DNA of 64,000 nt, from positions 3,100,001-3,164,000 of the forward strand of contig SPDT01000002.1 in the NCBI GenBank assembly GCA_008477525.1, given 5' to 3'. Numbering within the stretch: the first letter of the stretch is position 1; every line of letters starts with the position of its first letter. This document shows positions 1 through 9,810 of the stretch, piece by piece. The notes under the pieces were generated by a model that was not told the origin of the DNA, made no database searches, and saw only the letters and a list, made by a program, of their open reading frames with translations. Position numbers and translations under genes: made by a program. This DNA comes from Hypomyces perniciosus. Its lineage: Eukaryota; Ascomycota; Sordariomycetes; Hypocreales; Hypocreaceae.

Positions 1-462
1 GAGTATCTTCGATAGACGGGACTCTTCGCGATGATGAAATGGGAGATTCGAGACCGAGACCGGGGGAGGGCGCGAACGATGTTCATTCAGAGCATCTGTA
101 AGCTGAGGGGAAGAAGGGGAGAAAGGGGAGAAAGGGGAGAAAGGGGAGAGAGGACTGTTCCGTCAATATAAAAAGCATGGAGAAGGACACGATGACTCCC
201 AAACATGTTTTGGCTGCCCCTCCTTCGATTTGACCAGCACGTCAGCCTCGCTAGGGCCCTTGGAAATGCTGGTGCCCCTCACTATAGCTGAACCAGAGGC
301 GGGGCTTACAGGCGGTTCCACAGCGGGAGAGGTCCCCAAACTGGCGACAGGCCAGGCGGGAAAGTTTTTTTTTGTAACCCTCCAAAGCCAGCCTCAAGCA
401 GTCTCTCGATTCCTCCAAGATCAACCAGAACAGAGGGCATTGAACCGCCCGCAACGTGAGTC
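1..462. other. Upstream region of TRM61
   Basis: No gene is supported here. The stretch carries a purine tract built on a 9-bp GGGGAGAAA-like unit at about 112-153, and the remainder is the presumed promoter and leader of the tRNA methyltransferase gene. The left edge may hold the flank of a gene outside the window. Confidence 0.5.
112..153. repeat. Polypurine short tandem repeat
   Basis: About four imperfect copies of a 9-bp purine unit (GGGGAGAAA) lie in a strand-asymmetric G/A run, about 310 bp before the TRM61 start codon. It is a simple repeat that may exclude nucleosomes; no other function is visible. Confidence 0.8.
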
Positions 463-1974
463 ATGGCTAAACCTTCACCATTTCTGGAGCCGGGCGAGAG
501 GACATCTGCAGGGACGCTGGCGATTGTCAGTTTGTCACGCGACAATTTCCTGCCGCTCACCTTGCAACGGTCGACTGGCGCGGTCGATGGATACGCCGAA
601 GGAGCGACATTAAACACACGATTCGGTTCGTTCCCCCATTCGACATTACTCGAAGTGCCATGGGGCTCCCAAGTTCGCGCGTCAAACGTCGATACCGGCT
701 CGCGAGGGAAGAAGCGAAGGCGAGACGCCACAGATGAAGATACCCCGATACCCAGCCAAGACGACGACGAAGAGTCTGCCGCCGGTGCGAATGCGCCCGT
801 GAAGAAGGCCGTGACAGCGTCAAGCGGCTTTATCTACGTTCTGAGACCGACACCAGAGCTGTGGACTACCAGCTTGCCGCATCGGACGCAAGTTGTATAC
901 ACCCCAGACTACAGCTACATCCTCCACAGGATACGAGCACGACCGGGCACAAGGATTATCGAGGCTGGAGCCGGAAGCGGAAGCTTCACCCACGCATCGG
1001 TGCGAGCAGTTTACAATGGATACCCCCGTAGCGCAGACGATGTGAAGGGAAAGGTGTTCAGTTTCGAGTATCATGAGCCTCGATACCAGAAGATGCAGGT
1101 CGAGATACAAGACCATGGATTAGACGGCCTCGTTCGACTCACACATCGTGACGTCTACAAGGAGGGATTCCTCGTAGACGGAAAGTCCCCAAATGCAACA
1201 GCGGTATTCCTGGACCTACCTGCTCCGTGGGAGGCTTTACATCACCTCTCGAGACGGAGGATCCAGAAGGAGGGCAATGAGGAGGTTGATAACGATGACA
1301 ACAGCGATTGGGTATCACCTCTTGACCCGAAGCAAAGCGTTTACATATGCACATTTTCGCCGTGTATAGAGCAGGTTACCCGAACGGTGACGGAGCTGAG
1401 AACCTTGGGCTGGGTAGACGTTGACATGGTCGAAATCTCTAACCATAAGGTCAACATCTCGCGAGACCGAGTCGGGGTGAACTTTCCAACTGAAAAAGGG
1501 TATAATCCATCTCCCGCAGATGTCACGGAAGCAGTGACGAAACTCAGGACTCTCGCCCAGAGGAATAAAGAACTCCAGAAAACACAGGCTGTTGGTGCCG
1601 ATGCACTGGACACTGAAATGGATGTTGATTCTTCAACACCAAATGGCGAAGGTCAAGCCATAAATGGCACAAATGGGTTCACTGAAGAAGAAGAGAAGCC
1701 CTGGATGCAGGGCAGGCTTGTCCACCGACCTGAAGGAGAGCTCAAGACCCATACGTCTTACCTAGTCTTTGCCATCCTGCCATGTGAATGGGACGAGGAA
1801 TCTGAGGCGGCAGCCATGGCCAAGTGGCCGTGTGGAAATGAAAAGAAGACGATTGGCAATCTCGATAAGCAAGCCCGCAAGGAAGAGAAGCGGAAGATGC
1901 TAGAAGGCAAGCCCAAGAAGCAAAAGAAGGGAAATGATACCCAGATTGTGGTACCGACTAGTACTGCTACATAG
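463..1974 (+). CDS. TRM61: tRNA (adenine-58-N1)-methyltransferase catalytic subunit Trm61
   Basis: This single-exon gene encodes 503 residues. In yeast, Trm61 (Gcd14) with Trm6 methylates N1 of A58 in tRNAs, including initiator tRNA-Met, in the nucleus. The SAM-binding motif I is clear at residues 164-174 (EAGAGSGSF), followed by the acidic strand FSFEYHEPRYQ and the catalytic-core segment AVFLDLPAPWEAL, a combination typical of the TrmI/Gcd14 family. The protein is longer than yeast Trm61 (383 aa) because of a low-complexity acidic/basic insert at about residues 80-125, a linker rich in Asp and Glu around 370-410, and a Lys-rich tail. The Met at 463 is chosen because the residues after it begin the usual family N-terminus and upstream ATGs are out of frame. 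Function is assigned by family; the partner Trm6 is not in this window. Confidence 0.93.
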   Translation: MAKPSPFLEPGERTSAGTLAIVSLSRDNFLPLTLQRSTGAVDGYAEGATLNTRFGSFPHSTLLEVPWGSQVRASNVDTGSRGKKRRRDATDEDTPIPSQDDDEESAAGANAPVKKAVTASSGFIYVLRPTPELWTTSLPHRTQVVYTPDYSYILHRIRARPGTRIIEAGAGSGSFTHASVRAVYNGYPRSADDVKGKVFSFEYHEPRYQKMQVEIQDHGLDGLVRLTHRDVYKEGFLVDGKSPNATAVFLDLPAPWEALHHLSRRRIQKEGNEEVDNDDNSDWVSPLDPKQSVYICTFSPCIEQVTRTVTELRTLGWVDVDMVEISNHKVNISRDRVGVNFPTEKGYNPSPADVTEAVTKLRTLAQRNKELQKTQAVGADALDTEMDVDSSTPNGEGQAINGTNGFTEEEEKPWMQGRLVHRPEGELKTHTSYLVFAILPCEWDEESEAAAMAKWPCGNEKKTIGNLDKQARKEEKRKMLEGKPKKQKKGNDTQIVVPTSTAT

Positions 1975-2304
1975 TCTATAGATACTGCCGATGCAGTGTA
2001 TAAATGAACTCTACAAACGCCTTAATGCCATACAAGACAACGAATTGAGTGGTTCTAGCTAACTATCTAACACAATTATGCTGCCCGCTGGTTCATGTAA
2101 GTTGGGAAATGCTGGAGGAGCTGCCCCGCCATAGTGGTGGGCAGGCTCTCGGAAGCGGATAAATAATTGGCCCATGCAGCACCTCCAACCTCAACACCAC
2201 CAGCAGTCTCTCTATTGCAGCATTGCCCAAAGGTCTAATTTTCCTTACAAGCTGCGAGAAAGCTCACGTTTTTGCGTCAACCTCATCCCTTGCCAACCGC
2301 CAAC

Positions 2305-2795
2305 ATGACTTCCACTATCGGCATCCCTATCAAGCTCCTGAACGAGGCGCAGGTCCGTCTTCTACCCACAAAATTTGCTCCCGCCCGCTGGTATCTTGAA
2401 AGCTTACGATTGCCCAGGGCCACATCGTTACCCTCGAAATCACCTCTGGCCAGACCTACCGCGGGAAGCTCCTCGAAGGTAAAACCCCCATGCTTCACGA
2501 CTTGCCTGGGCAGTTTCTTGAGGAACTTTGTGTGACTAACTTTGCGCCAGCCGAGGATAACATGAACGTCCAGCTCAAGGACATCACCGTCACCGCCCGC
2601 GACGGCCGCGTCTCCCATCTCGATCAGGTCTACATCCGCGGCTCGCACGTGCGCTTCTTCATCGTCCCGGACATGCTTCGAAACGCACCCATGTTCCGCA
2701 GCCGCAATGTCCGCGGAAGGGGTGTCGGCCTGGCCAGAGGTCGTGCAACGGTCAGCCGTGCCAGGGCCAGCGGCGGCGGCAGAGGCGGTCGATAA
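2305..2795 (+). CDS. SMD3: Small nuclear ribonucleoprotein Sm D3
   Basis: Three exons are inferred: 2305-2352, 2418-2478 and 2551-2795, giving 117 residues. Sm D3 is one of the seven Sm proteins that ring the U1, U2, U4 and U5 snRNAs in the spliceosome. The joined product has the Sm1 motif ([18 protein letters not shown]), then EDNMNVQL and the Sm2-type segment [16 protein letters not shown], and ends in a tail rich in Arg-Gly, as SmD3 does; this tail is a known methylation and import region in the family. Both introns are short (65 and 72 bp); the second carries a clear branch site, TGACTAAC, shortly before CAG. The first splice is phase 0 and the second phase 1. The family assignment is secure. 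Confidence 0.95.
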
Positions 2796-3157
2796 ACAAA
2801 TCACACACACGCACACACATGAAAAAAATCATCATAGAGGGGAGAGAGGAAGGGTTTAGGCTATTGGTCTTGGCGTTCAGGATTCAGGATTTTGTTTCGT
2901 GAAAATGAGAGAATGATGAGAAAGAAAGCATTGAGTGACAGTGGTTCATGATTTGATTTGAGAGCAAGATACCATGGCGATGAGCAAGTCGGAATGGAAA
3001 TCTGCGTGAGATATGTGAGGCCGGAGAGAGAGACGGCCACTGAGCTCAACAACTTCGGTTTGAGTAGACTACTATACAAAAGGAGTGGCGCATTCATCCG
3101 CCGTTCCTATTCTCGTACAAGCCGCGCCCTCTATTTTCGTATCATACAACTATAGCA
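2796..3157. other. Convergent intergenic region, SMD3 / MMC1-like
   Basis: This gap separates two convergent 3' ends. A short CA-rich run (about 2801-2820) follows the SMD3 stop. No gene is supported; both terminators presumably lie here. Confidence 0.6.
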
Positions 3158-5038
3158 CTACTTCATCCGTGCCAATGCGTCTTCAGCCTTGCTTACCAAC
3201 ACACGAAATTTCTCGAGCTCTTCGGCCCTCTGGGCGGAAACCTTGTTCAATCTTCCACCATCTAGGACCTCAGCGGCACTCTCCTCGGCTGCTCTCACAG
3301 CCTTGCGGCCTTCCTCACGGACCTCTCCCTCCCAGAACTCTCTCGCCGCCTCCCACTTCTTCTGCATGCGACCAAGACTATACACAATACCGAGAGCTGC
3401 CACCGCACCAGCCTCATAAAAGGTTGAGGAGAACGATGATACATAGAGCAGCGCTGCAAGGCAGGAGGTAAGGGATGATGTGGCCAGAGATTGAACAACC
3501 AGCTTTTGGGCCAGCGATTGAAGAGCAGGGACAGTCTCATTCTGGATATAGCGCCTTGTGAAGGCAATGTGGCCAGGCCATTTTGGAAGACGCGATTGGG
3601 GCGTTGTAGGGATTATCGGCTCATTCTCTCTGTAGCTGTCTCGTGACGACACAGGCTGAGAATACCCTCCGGGTCCACCTTGAAGCTGGGCAATTCGGCC
3701 GGTGAGGTATACAAGCTCTCGCTCAGCGGTAGGCAAGAAACGTTGACTGAGGATTTCATTTGTGAGCATGGCAACATCGTCAACCCTCCAAAACAGTTTC
3801 CACCACCCCAGTTTCCTCCAGCGACGTCCAGTGAAGGCAAGGTCAAGTTGTTCTTGAAGTTCCGAATGAGCTTTTTGGGCCCATTCCGCGAGCCCGTTGA
3901 TCAAAGCCTGCGCTTCTGGCAACGATATTTCGGGTGATATGTTCCTTGACATCCTCTTGGTCGTGTTCTCCGCTTCTATAGCAGTGAGGGCGCTTTGTAG
4001 GACTGAAGTGATGAGTCTCCGCACGGCTGGTTTGGTCCCATCGTCCGTTGCTTTGATGCCAGCCTTCAACCAGGCGACCAATGTTCCAAGGTTGCTGGTA
4101 GACCAGTGACGCTCATATTCCATGGCATGCTGTGGACCTTGGCGGAATAGCTGAAAGCTTTCCTCCGCGAGTGATGCGTCAACAAGCACCAAGTTGGCGC
4201 CTAGCTTTTCTTTTGAGAAGCCTTTCAGGTCAACTGCCGCTGCAATAGCATCGTTGTTTTCCAAGACCTGGAGTGCGGATACTCCCACCGCTCCCATTAG
4301 TCCATCAGCAACCAGAAGGGTCTGATGAACTGGTGTCTTCAGGGATGTGGTGCGATTTTCTGCCGACGAAATCTGAACGGCTGGAACCAGCAGAGCTTCC
4401 TGAAGAGACTCTGACCCCTGAATGCCGATAGGGGCTTCGATGCCCATCAATAGAATCTCTAAATTGAGACCATTGAGTTCCGCAGACGAAACATCCAACT
4501 CATGGGGAAGATTGTCCCTTGGCATCTCCAAGAGAGCATCCGAGTTGCGACTCGGCCCAACCCTCACGATCAAGGGTTGACTGGGGTCATGTTCATCCAA
4601 CTTCCTCTCCCACTCTTGCTCATCTACCAAGGGATCTACAAGCAGAGCCTTGAGAACCTTCCGCGCAGTGACCTTGCCGTCTGAGCCATTGTCCAATCCG
4701 AGAATCGCAACTCTGACAGCTTCCTGGCCTGGCGCCTGGCGCAGACCTTGGAGCGCCAATTGTAGCCTTGAGAGATTGACAAGACCAGGTATTCTCCTTT
4801 GAATCTCGAGAAGGGTTTGCTCAAGTTCGACCCGCGGGTTTGTCGCAGCCTGAGAAGTTGGCGCCGAAGTCGATTGCCATCGTCGTGATTTAATGTCTCT
4901 TCGGGATCGTGATTTGGAGGTGCGGGCCGAGGGAACAAGCGAACAAAACGGGCATATCGAGGGGCTCGATGTAGTTTTTGGGCTTGCTAATAGGCGTAAA
5001 TGCCCATTGCGTGGCACCAAAGAGCGTTTGGATGCCAT
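3158..5038 (-). CDS. MMC1: Mmc1-like mitochondrial dynamin-related protein
   Basis: One exon encodes 626 residues. The N-terminus is basic and Ser/Arg-rich without acidic residues for about 20 positions, as expected of a mitochondrial presequence. The body resembles the fungal Mmc1 family, which in fission yeast is described as a matrix-side inner-membrane, dynamin-like pseudoenzyme working with MICOS in cristae shaping. The segment LVNLSRLQLALQGLRQ followed by VRVAILGLDNG is where a dynamin P-loop would sit, but no GxxxxGK[S/T] is seen, in line with a pseudoenzyme. Near the C-terminus, about residues 520-560 (SSLTSCLAALLYVSS, then GAVAALGIVYSLG) form a hydrophobic membrane hairpin, followed by a charged helix. 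I recall the family by sequence feel, so the name is probable and not proven. It is convergent with SMD3. Confidence 0.7.
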   Translation of the reverse strand: MASKRSLVPRNGHLRLLASPKTTSSPSICPFCSLVPSARTSKSRSRRDIKSRRWQSTSAPTSQAATNPRVELEQTLLEIQRRIPGLVNLSRLQLALQGLRQAPGQEAVRVAILGLDNGSDGKVTARKVLKALLVDPLVDEQEWERKLDEHDPSQPLIVRVGPSRNSDALLEMPRDNLPHELDVSSAELNGLNLEILLMGIEAPIGIQGSESLQEALLVPAVQISSAENRTTSLKTPVHQTLLVADGLMGAVGVSALQVLENNDAIAAAVDLKGFSKEKLGANLVLVDASLAEESFQLFRQGPQHAMEYERHWSTSNLGTLVAWLKAGIKATDDGTKPAVRRLITSVLQSALTAIEAENTTKRMSRNISPEISLPEAQALINGLAEWAQKAHSELQEQLDLAFTGRRWRKLGWWKLFWRVDDVAMLTNEILSQRFLPTAERELVYLTGRIAQLQGGPGGYSQPVSSRDSYRENEPIIPTTPQSRLPKWPGHIAFTRRYIQNETVPALQSLAQKLVVQSLATSSLTSCLAALLYVSSFSSTFYEAGAVAALGIVYSLGRMQKKWEAAREFWEGEVREEGRKAVRAAEESAAEVLDGGRLNKVSAQRAEELEKFRVLVSKAEDALARMK

Positions 5039-5970
5039 CGCGGCGATATGTTCTTGATGGCTAGGCTCTAAAATCGCGGGAGCTTGGTGAAGCTTTCAGA
5101 GCTTGATTCGGCAAAGTTGCGGCAAAACCCGGAACCACATGCGAGCCATCACTCTCTACTTGAGGAAGTAAGATTGCCGATAAATTAATTATCTTCTTCT
5201 CAATAAGTCAATATATTTCCATAGAATTAATTGGCAAATCTCAATATTAGTGGGTTAGATTTTATATATCGTTTTATGATGTTTTCTTCCTTGCGGTACA
5301 TGTGCTCTGTACATAAGCCATGACTGAGTATAGAGGAGAGAGAGTACGAAGTTAAAGAGATGAAAATGCGACCACTTAACAAAGCACACATCAATTTGGA
5401 ATTTACTGGTGTCATTAGTAATAAAAACAATAAAGATATAATACTTCCTATATATATAAATATTAGTACCGTCTAGCTATCAGTTTCGCATCCTGTGGGA
5501 GCTGTCCTCACCAATTTTCCAGAAAAGTCATCCTTTGTTGAACTTCCCATCGCAATCAACATATAGCCGGTTTCTGCCTCTACATCGAACCGTGTATTGA
5601 AAACAACAATTTGCCAACACCGACCAACAACTTAGTCTATCTATGTACTTCATAGATGGACGATATCGACTTATCCCCTTGAACCCTGTCTCCTATGTGG
5701 GGGATTTGCACATCGCCTCCGTGGGGTGCCGAGCCACCTACGTATTTTGACATCCAATATTAACACCATATTATTCCACACATCACGATCACGACCTTGG
5801 CTTTTAGCTCTCTCGCTAGCAATTGACCCTGTTCTAGCGGCCCCTTTCCGCTGTTCTAGAATGCGGGGTGCATCATAGATCATCGTAGATCCTTACTGCG
5901 GGTTGTCTGATCTTGAGTGCTGAGCAGCAAGTATATGAAGTTGAGGGTCCCCTTAATTTCTTCAACAAAG
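5039..5970. other. AT-rich intergenic region
   Basis: No coding capacity is supported over 930 bp. Roughly 5165-5470 is strikingly AT-rich compared with neighbouring DNA, with TATATATAAATA-type runs, which could be a decayed insertion or simply promoter DNA. It separates the MMC1-like start (minus strand) from the MFS start (plus strand), so both promoters lie here. Confidence 0.5.
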
Positions 5971-7675
5971 ATGGACGACGCAAATCGTAAATACGACGTG
6001 GATCATGAAGAGGACATCAATGACCCAGACAAACTTCACGATGGCGTGGGATCCCATAACAATCAAGCCGATCGCACTGCAGCCATCATTGGCAATCAAC
6101 ATGTTGAGCTCACAGAAGAAGACGATCGCCGTATCTGCCGCAAAACAGATCGCGTCATCCTCGCCATCCTTGTATGGGTCTACTTCCTTCAGATCCTCGA
6201 CAAGTCCGTCCTCGGATTTGGAGCAACATATGGCCTCAAGGAGGATACAAATCTAAGCGGCGGCCAGTACTCTCTCCTTGGATCTATCGCTCCCATCGCG
6301 CAGCTGGCATGGCAGCCATTCTCCTCGTTCCTTATTGTCAAGGTCCCGCATCGCATCTTGATGCCTGTCTTGTGTCTTGGCTGGGGCGTTGCACAGGCAA
6401 GCATGGCTGTGTGCCACGACTTTTCAAGCCTGATGACTGCCCGCTTCTTCCTCGGTCTGTTTGAAGCTGGGTGTTTGCCGCTGTTCAGTATAATCACGAG
6501 CCAATGGTATCGACGTGCGGAGCAGCCAATCCGGATTGCTGCGTGGTATAGCACGAATGGAGCGGCCACTATCATTGCTGCTGCCCTTTCATATGGACTG
6601 GGAAGCATCAAGTCAGAGATATTAAAGGAATGGCAGATGTAGGCACAACCTTTGATCTAAGAAGGGATTTCAGTACAGGCAAGACTAACCAACAGTATCA
6701 ATCAGCATCTTTCTATTTGTCGGCCTCATCACCATCATCTCAGCGCCGTTTGTGTACTGGAAACTCGACAATGACATCCCCTCCGCTCGTTTTCTCACAG
6801 AACATGAGAAGGTCCAAGCCCTTGAACGACTCCGCGCCAACCAGACCGGTACTGGAAATCGCGAGTTCAAATGGAAGCACATTGCTGAAGCTTCTTTGGA
6901 GCCCAAGACCTACCTCTGGATCTTCATGGCTATGCTTCTCAACGTGGGAGCAAGTGTGACCAATACGTTTGGCCCACTCATCATCAACGGTCTTGGCTTC
7001 GACAAATACACTTCCAGTCTTCTCAACATGCCCTTTGGAGCTCTGCAGTTGGTCTTGATTCTCCTAGCTAGCCTCTTGGCCCAAAAGGCAAAAATAAAAG
7101 GCGCCATTCTCGCCATTTTTATGCTACCTGTTGTCGCTGGTCTAGCTGTTTTATACAGCGTTCCGCGAGGCAAATCAGCCGAGGCATCACTTTTGGCTGG
7201 CTACTACCTTTTAGCATTCATATTTGGTGGTAACCCCCTTATTGTCACCTGGATTGTAGGCAACACAGCCGGCACGACCAAAAAGTCGACCATCATGAGC
7301 GTGTACAACGCAGCCAGTTCAGCAGGCAACATCATCGGACCTATCCTCTTCGACGACAGAGACGCGCCTTCATACAAACCTGGCCTACGCGCCTGTCTGG
7401 GCATATTCGTGGCGCTGGTCGCAGTGGTCTTGATACAGTGGGCGAACCTGATTGTGCTGAACAAGATGCAAGCGAAGAGGCGAGTGCGCAATGGGAAAAG
7501 AGCCCAGGTTATAGATCATTCCATGCGAGAGCACTACTGGAACGTTAATGAGAGAAGAACTGAAGAGGAAGATGAATTGCTTCAGGATGAGAGGGAGACG
7601 GAGGATCACCTTGGACAAAACGCATTCCTGGACCTGACAGATCGGGAAAACGATGAGTTTGTATACATTTATTAA
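5971..7675 (+). CDS. MFS transporter, allantoate permease (Dal5/Tna1) type
   Basis: Two exons, 5971-6638 and 6706-7675, give 545 residues with about 12 membrane segments. The family (anion:cation symporter) imports organic anions such as allantoate, nicotinate, biotin or pantothenate at the plasma membrane; the substrate here is unknown. Diagnostic stretches are the first helix preceded by ICRKTDRVIL, LDKSVLGFGATYGL, the RFFLGLFEAGCLP segment, and NQTGTGNREFKWKH in the central loop. The intron ends at the second AG after the branch site (6705), because only that acceptor restores the family sequence EWQIIFLFVGLIT; the first AG at 6694 shifts the frame. The start at 5971 is preferred to an in-frame ATG at 5935. 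The C-terminal tail is long and acidic. Its 3' end faces that of the next MFS gene. Confidence 0.9.
6639..6705 (+). other. Intron of the Dal5-type MFS gene
   Basis: A 67-bp phase-2 intron begins GTAGGC. It has the branch site GACTAAC followed by two candidate acceptors 11 bp apart; the distal one keeps the conserved reading frame. Confidence 0.8.
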
Positions 7676-7905
7676 GCTCTAAGAAAATAAACGCCCATTT
7701 ATAATAGAATTTATCTCGGCAATGTTACGGATTAATGCTATATTCTATCTTTCTAATACTGCCGTCTTTCTCTATGTCTATCCTCCAAAGTGTTTCCGGA
7801 ACGCAAACAATGAGTTGGGAGATTCCCGTCAAAACTATCTACTCGTTCACAGGGTATAAATAAAGACCCCTTTCGTCAATAAGAAATATGTCATACCTTG
7901 GTTTT

Positions 7906-9268
7906 TTAAACCCTCCCTAGTAGACCTTGAGGGGTTGCGAGCTTAGCCAAGAGTACAACAAAACCGCCAAAGCAGCACATGGCGCCGCTGAACATGGCCG
8001 CTTGGAAGAACCCATGGTAGTGGTCGAGAAATGCGCCGTCTATTGGAGGTCCAATCAAGCCTCCAAAAGCTCCAAGCGCGATTCCCATGCCCATGTAGGT
8101 CCCGATGTTGCGAGGATCCTGAGCACAGGCCGTCAAGGACACTGTAGCCCCGGAGATGATGGTGCCGGAAGTGAACCCAAAGACTGCTGAGAACACAATC
8201 AACGCCGCATTGCTTGTCGCCGAGTTCATGCAGAAAACAACAATACCAGTGAGGATGGACCCAATGGCGTAGATGTTTAGTCGTCCGTATTTATCCGCCA
8301 GCATGCCGGGGACGACACGACCAAAGGTAGAGGCTGCGTTAAGGATTGCAGGCAGGTAGCCGGCAAGTGTTGCCTCCATTCCCCTGCTGACGGCGTAAGT
8401 AGAGATGAAAACAATTGGCATAAAAATACCAATGAGGACGAAGAAAAGTGAAATAGCCAGGAGGATTAATTTTCGGTCCTTAAAGGCCGCTGCGATCCAG
8501 AACGAGGTCGTCGTTGGCGGCAGACGAGTCCTAATGGCGAACAGGGCAAAAGCCATGAAAGGCATAACGAGGAAGCCAATGATCCTCACTGTCCACCCAA
8601 AGCCGAGAGATGAGCCGTTAAGCATCTTGGATACAGCGATAGGCATCACAATGCCACCGATAGAGGACCCTGCCATGGCCACTCCAAGGGCAAGAGCCCG
8701 TTTCTTGTCAAAGAATTGCGAGACTGCTGCCATGGCTGGGAACTGCAGAAAGCCCATAGCGAGGCCCATTAAGATGCCCTGCACGAGCATGATTTGCCAA
8801 TATGTCTTGCACAAGCTCAGCATCATCATTGCGAAGACGTAAACTACAGCAGCAGGGCGGATGACCTAGAATGATGTTACTTGGACGAACACGGAAGGAT
8901 GTCACTATTGACTTGTAGCATACCTTTGCACCATAACGGTCAAATAACGGGCCTGCAATAACGCCTATGAAGAATTGGATGAAAGAGGATATAGACGCAA
9001 TCCAACCAATGTTGCTGGGCGTCTGGTCGCTGAGCTGATGGGACAAATAAAACTGAGTAAACGTGCCGAAGGCGTTAGAGAAACCCATGCAGCTAAAGAA
9101 TATGGAAGCAGCTCCAACAGCAACGAGCCATGCTCTGATGCCGCCATCAGGTGCTGGTTCGAAGTCAGAGCTGGAGTTAGGGGTCGTCTTCTCTTGATTG
9201 ATGCCTTGAAGGCCATTCTCACTGTCATGGTGGTATGAGTCTTGTGAGTCTGTTGAGGGGGTCGCCAT
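7906..9268 (-). CDS. MFS monocarboxylate transporter-like protein
   Basis: Two exons read on the minus strand, 9268-8924 and 8865-7906, encode 434 residues. The family (Mch/MCT-like MFS) moves monocarboxylates, riboflavin or related solutes across the plasma membrane; the substrate is not predictable. The marker for the family is DGGIRAWLVAVGAAS at the first helix after a hydrophilic Ser/Asp-rich N-terminus, with FGTFTQFY in helix 1-2 and RYGAKVIRPAAVVY at the splice junction. About twelve hydrophobic segments follow, ending in GGFVVLLAKLATP. The 58-bp intron is phase 0 between Lys and Val. The start codon at 9268 is about 540 bp from the start of a divergently transcribed zinc-cluster regulator, suggesting a shared promoter. 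Confidence 0.88.
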
Positions 9269-9810
9269 TTTGATCTAGTGAGATTTCGATGACAGGGTCG
9301 GTCTTCGTTTGGTTGTCTTGATCAGTGAGAACCCAGGGATGTCAGGCCAGGGGTGAGAGAAATTGCTTCTCTATATATCGATTCCATCGCCATTTGGAGT
9401 AGCTGCCAGGTCGCCTCGGACTCGGCCGATTCGGCTGAAGGCCATCCATCGGTGCAGGATGTTGGGGAGAAACGAGACAACGGAGATGATGCCCTCTCCG
9501 CTCCGTGTAAGTCGGATATTGTCCATTTCTGGAGTTGAAGTCGGAAAATGGCGGGCGAGACGAACCACAGGCGCAATTTTGGCTGGAGTCACGTGGCGTT
9601 CCTCCGAATCAGATTCGGGGTTAAAGACCATTTAGGAAATTCCGATCATCTCAGCTCAACCTCCACTTATCCAACTCAACTTCTCAGGTCCTTACATGCA
9701 AAAGCTCAAGGATTAGTGTGTGATTTGTTTATCATCTTTAGCCCAGATGAAGTAACCCCACTACCCCTATCAATTTATGGAACAACCCGGCTTTCATAAG
9801 GCCATTCGCT
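9269..9810. promoter_or_regulatory. Divergent promoter between MFS transporter and Zn2Cys6 regulator
   Basis: This 542-bp segment is the only DNA between the start codons of two oppositely transcribed genes. It contains CGG and CCG triplets, which zinc-cluster proteins commonly bind, but I cannot name a specific operator. The arrangement implies shared or mutual control by inference only. Confidence 0.5.
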
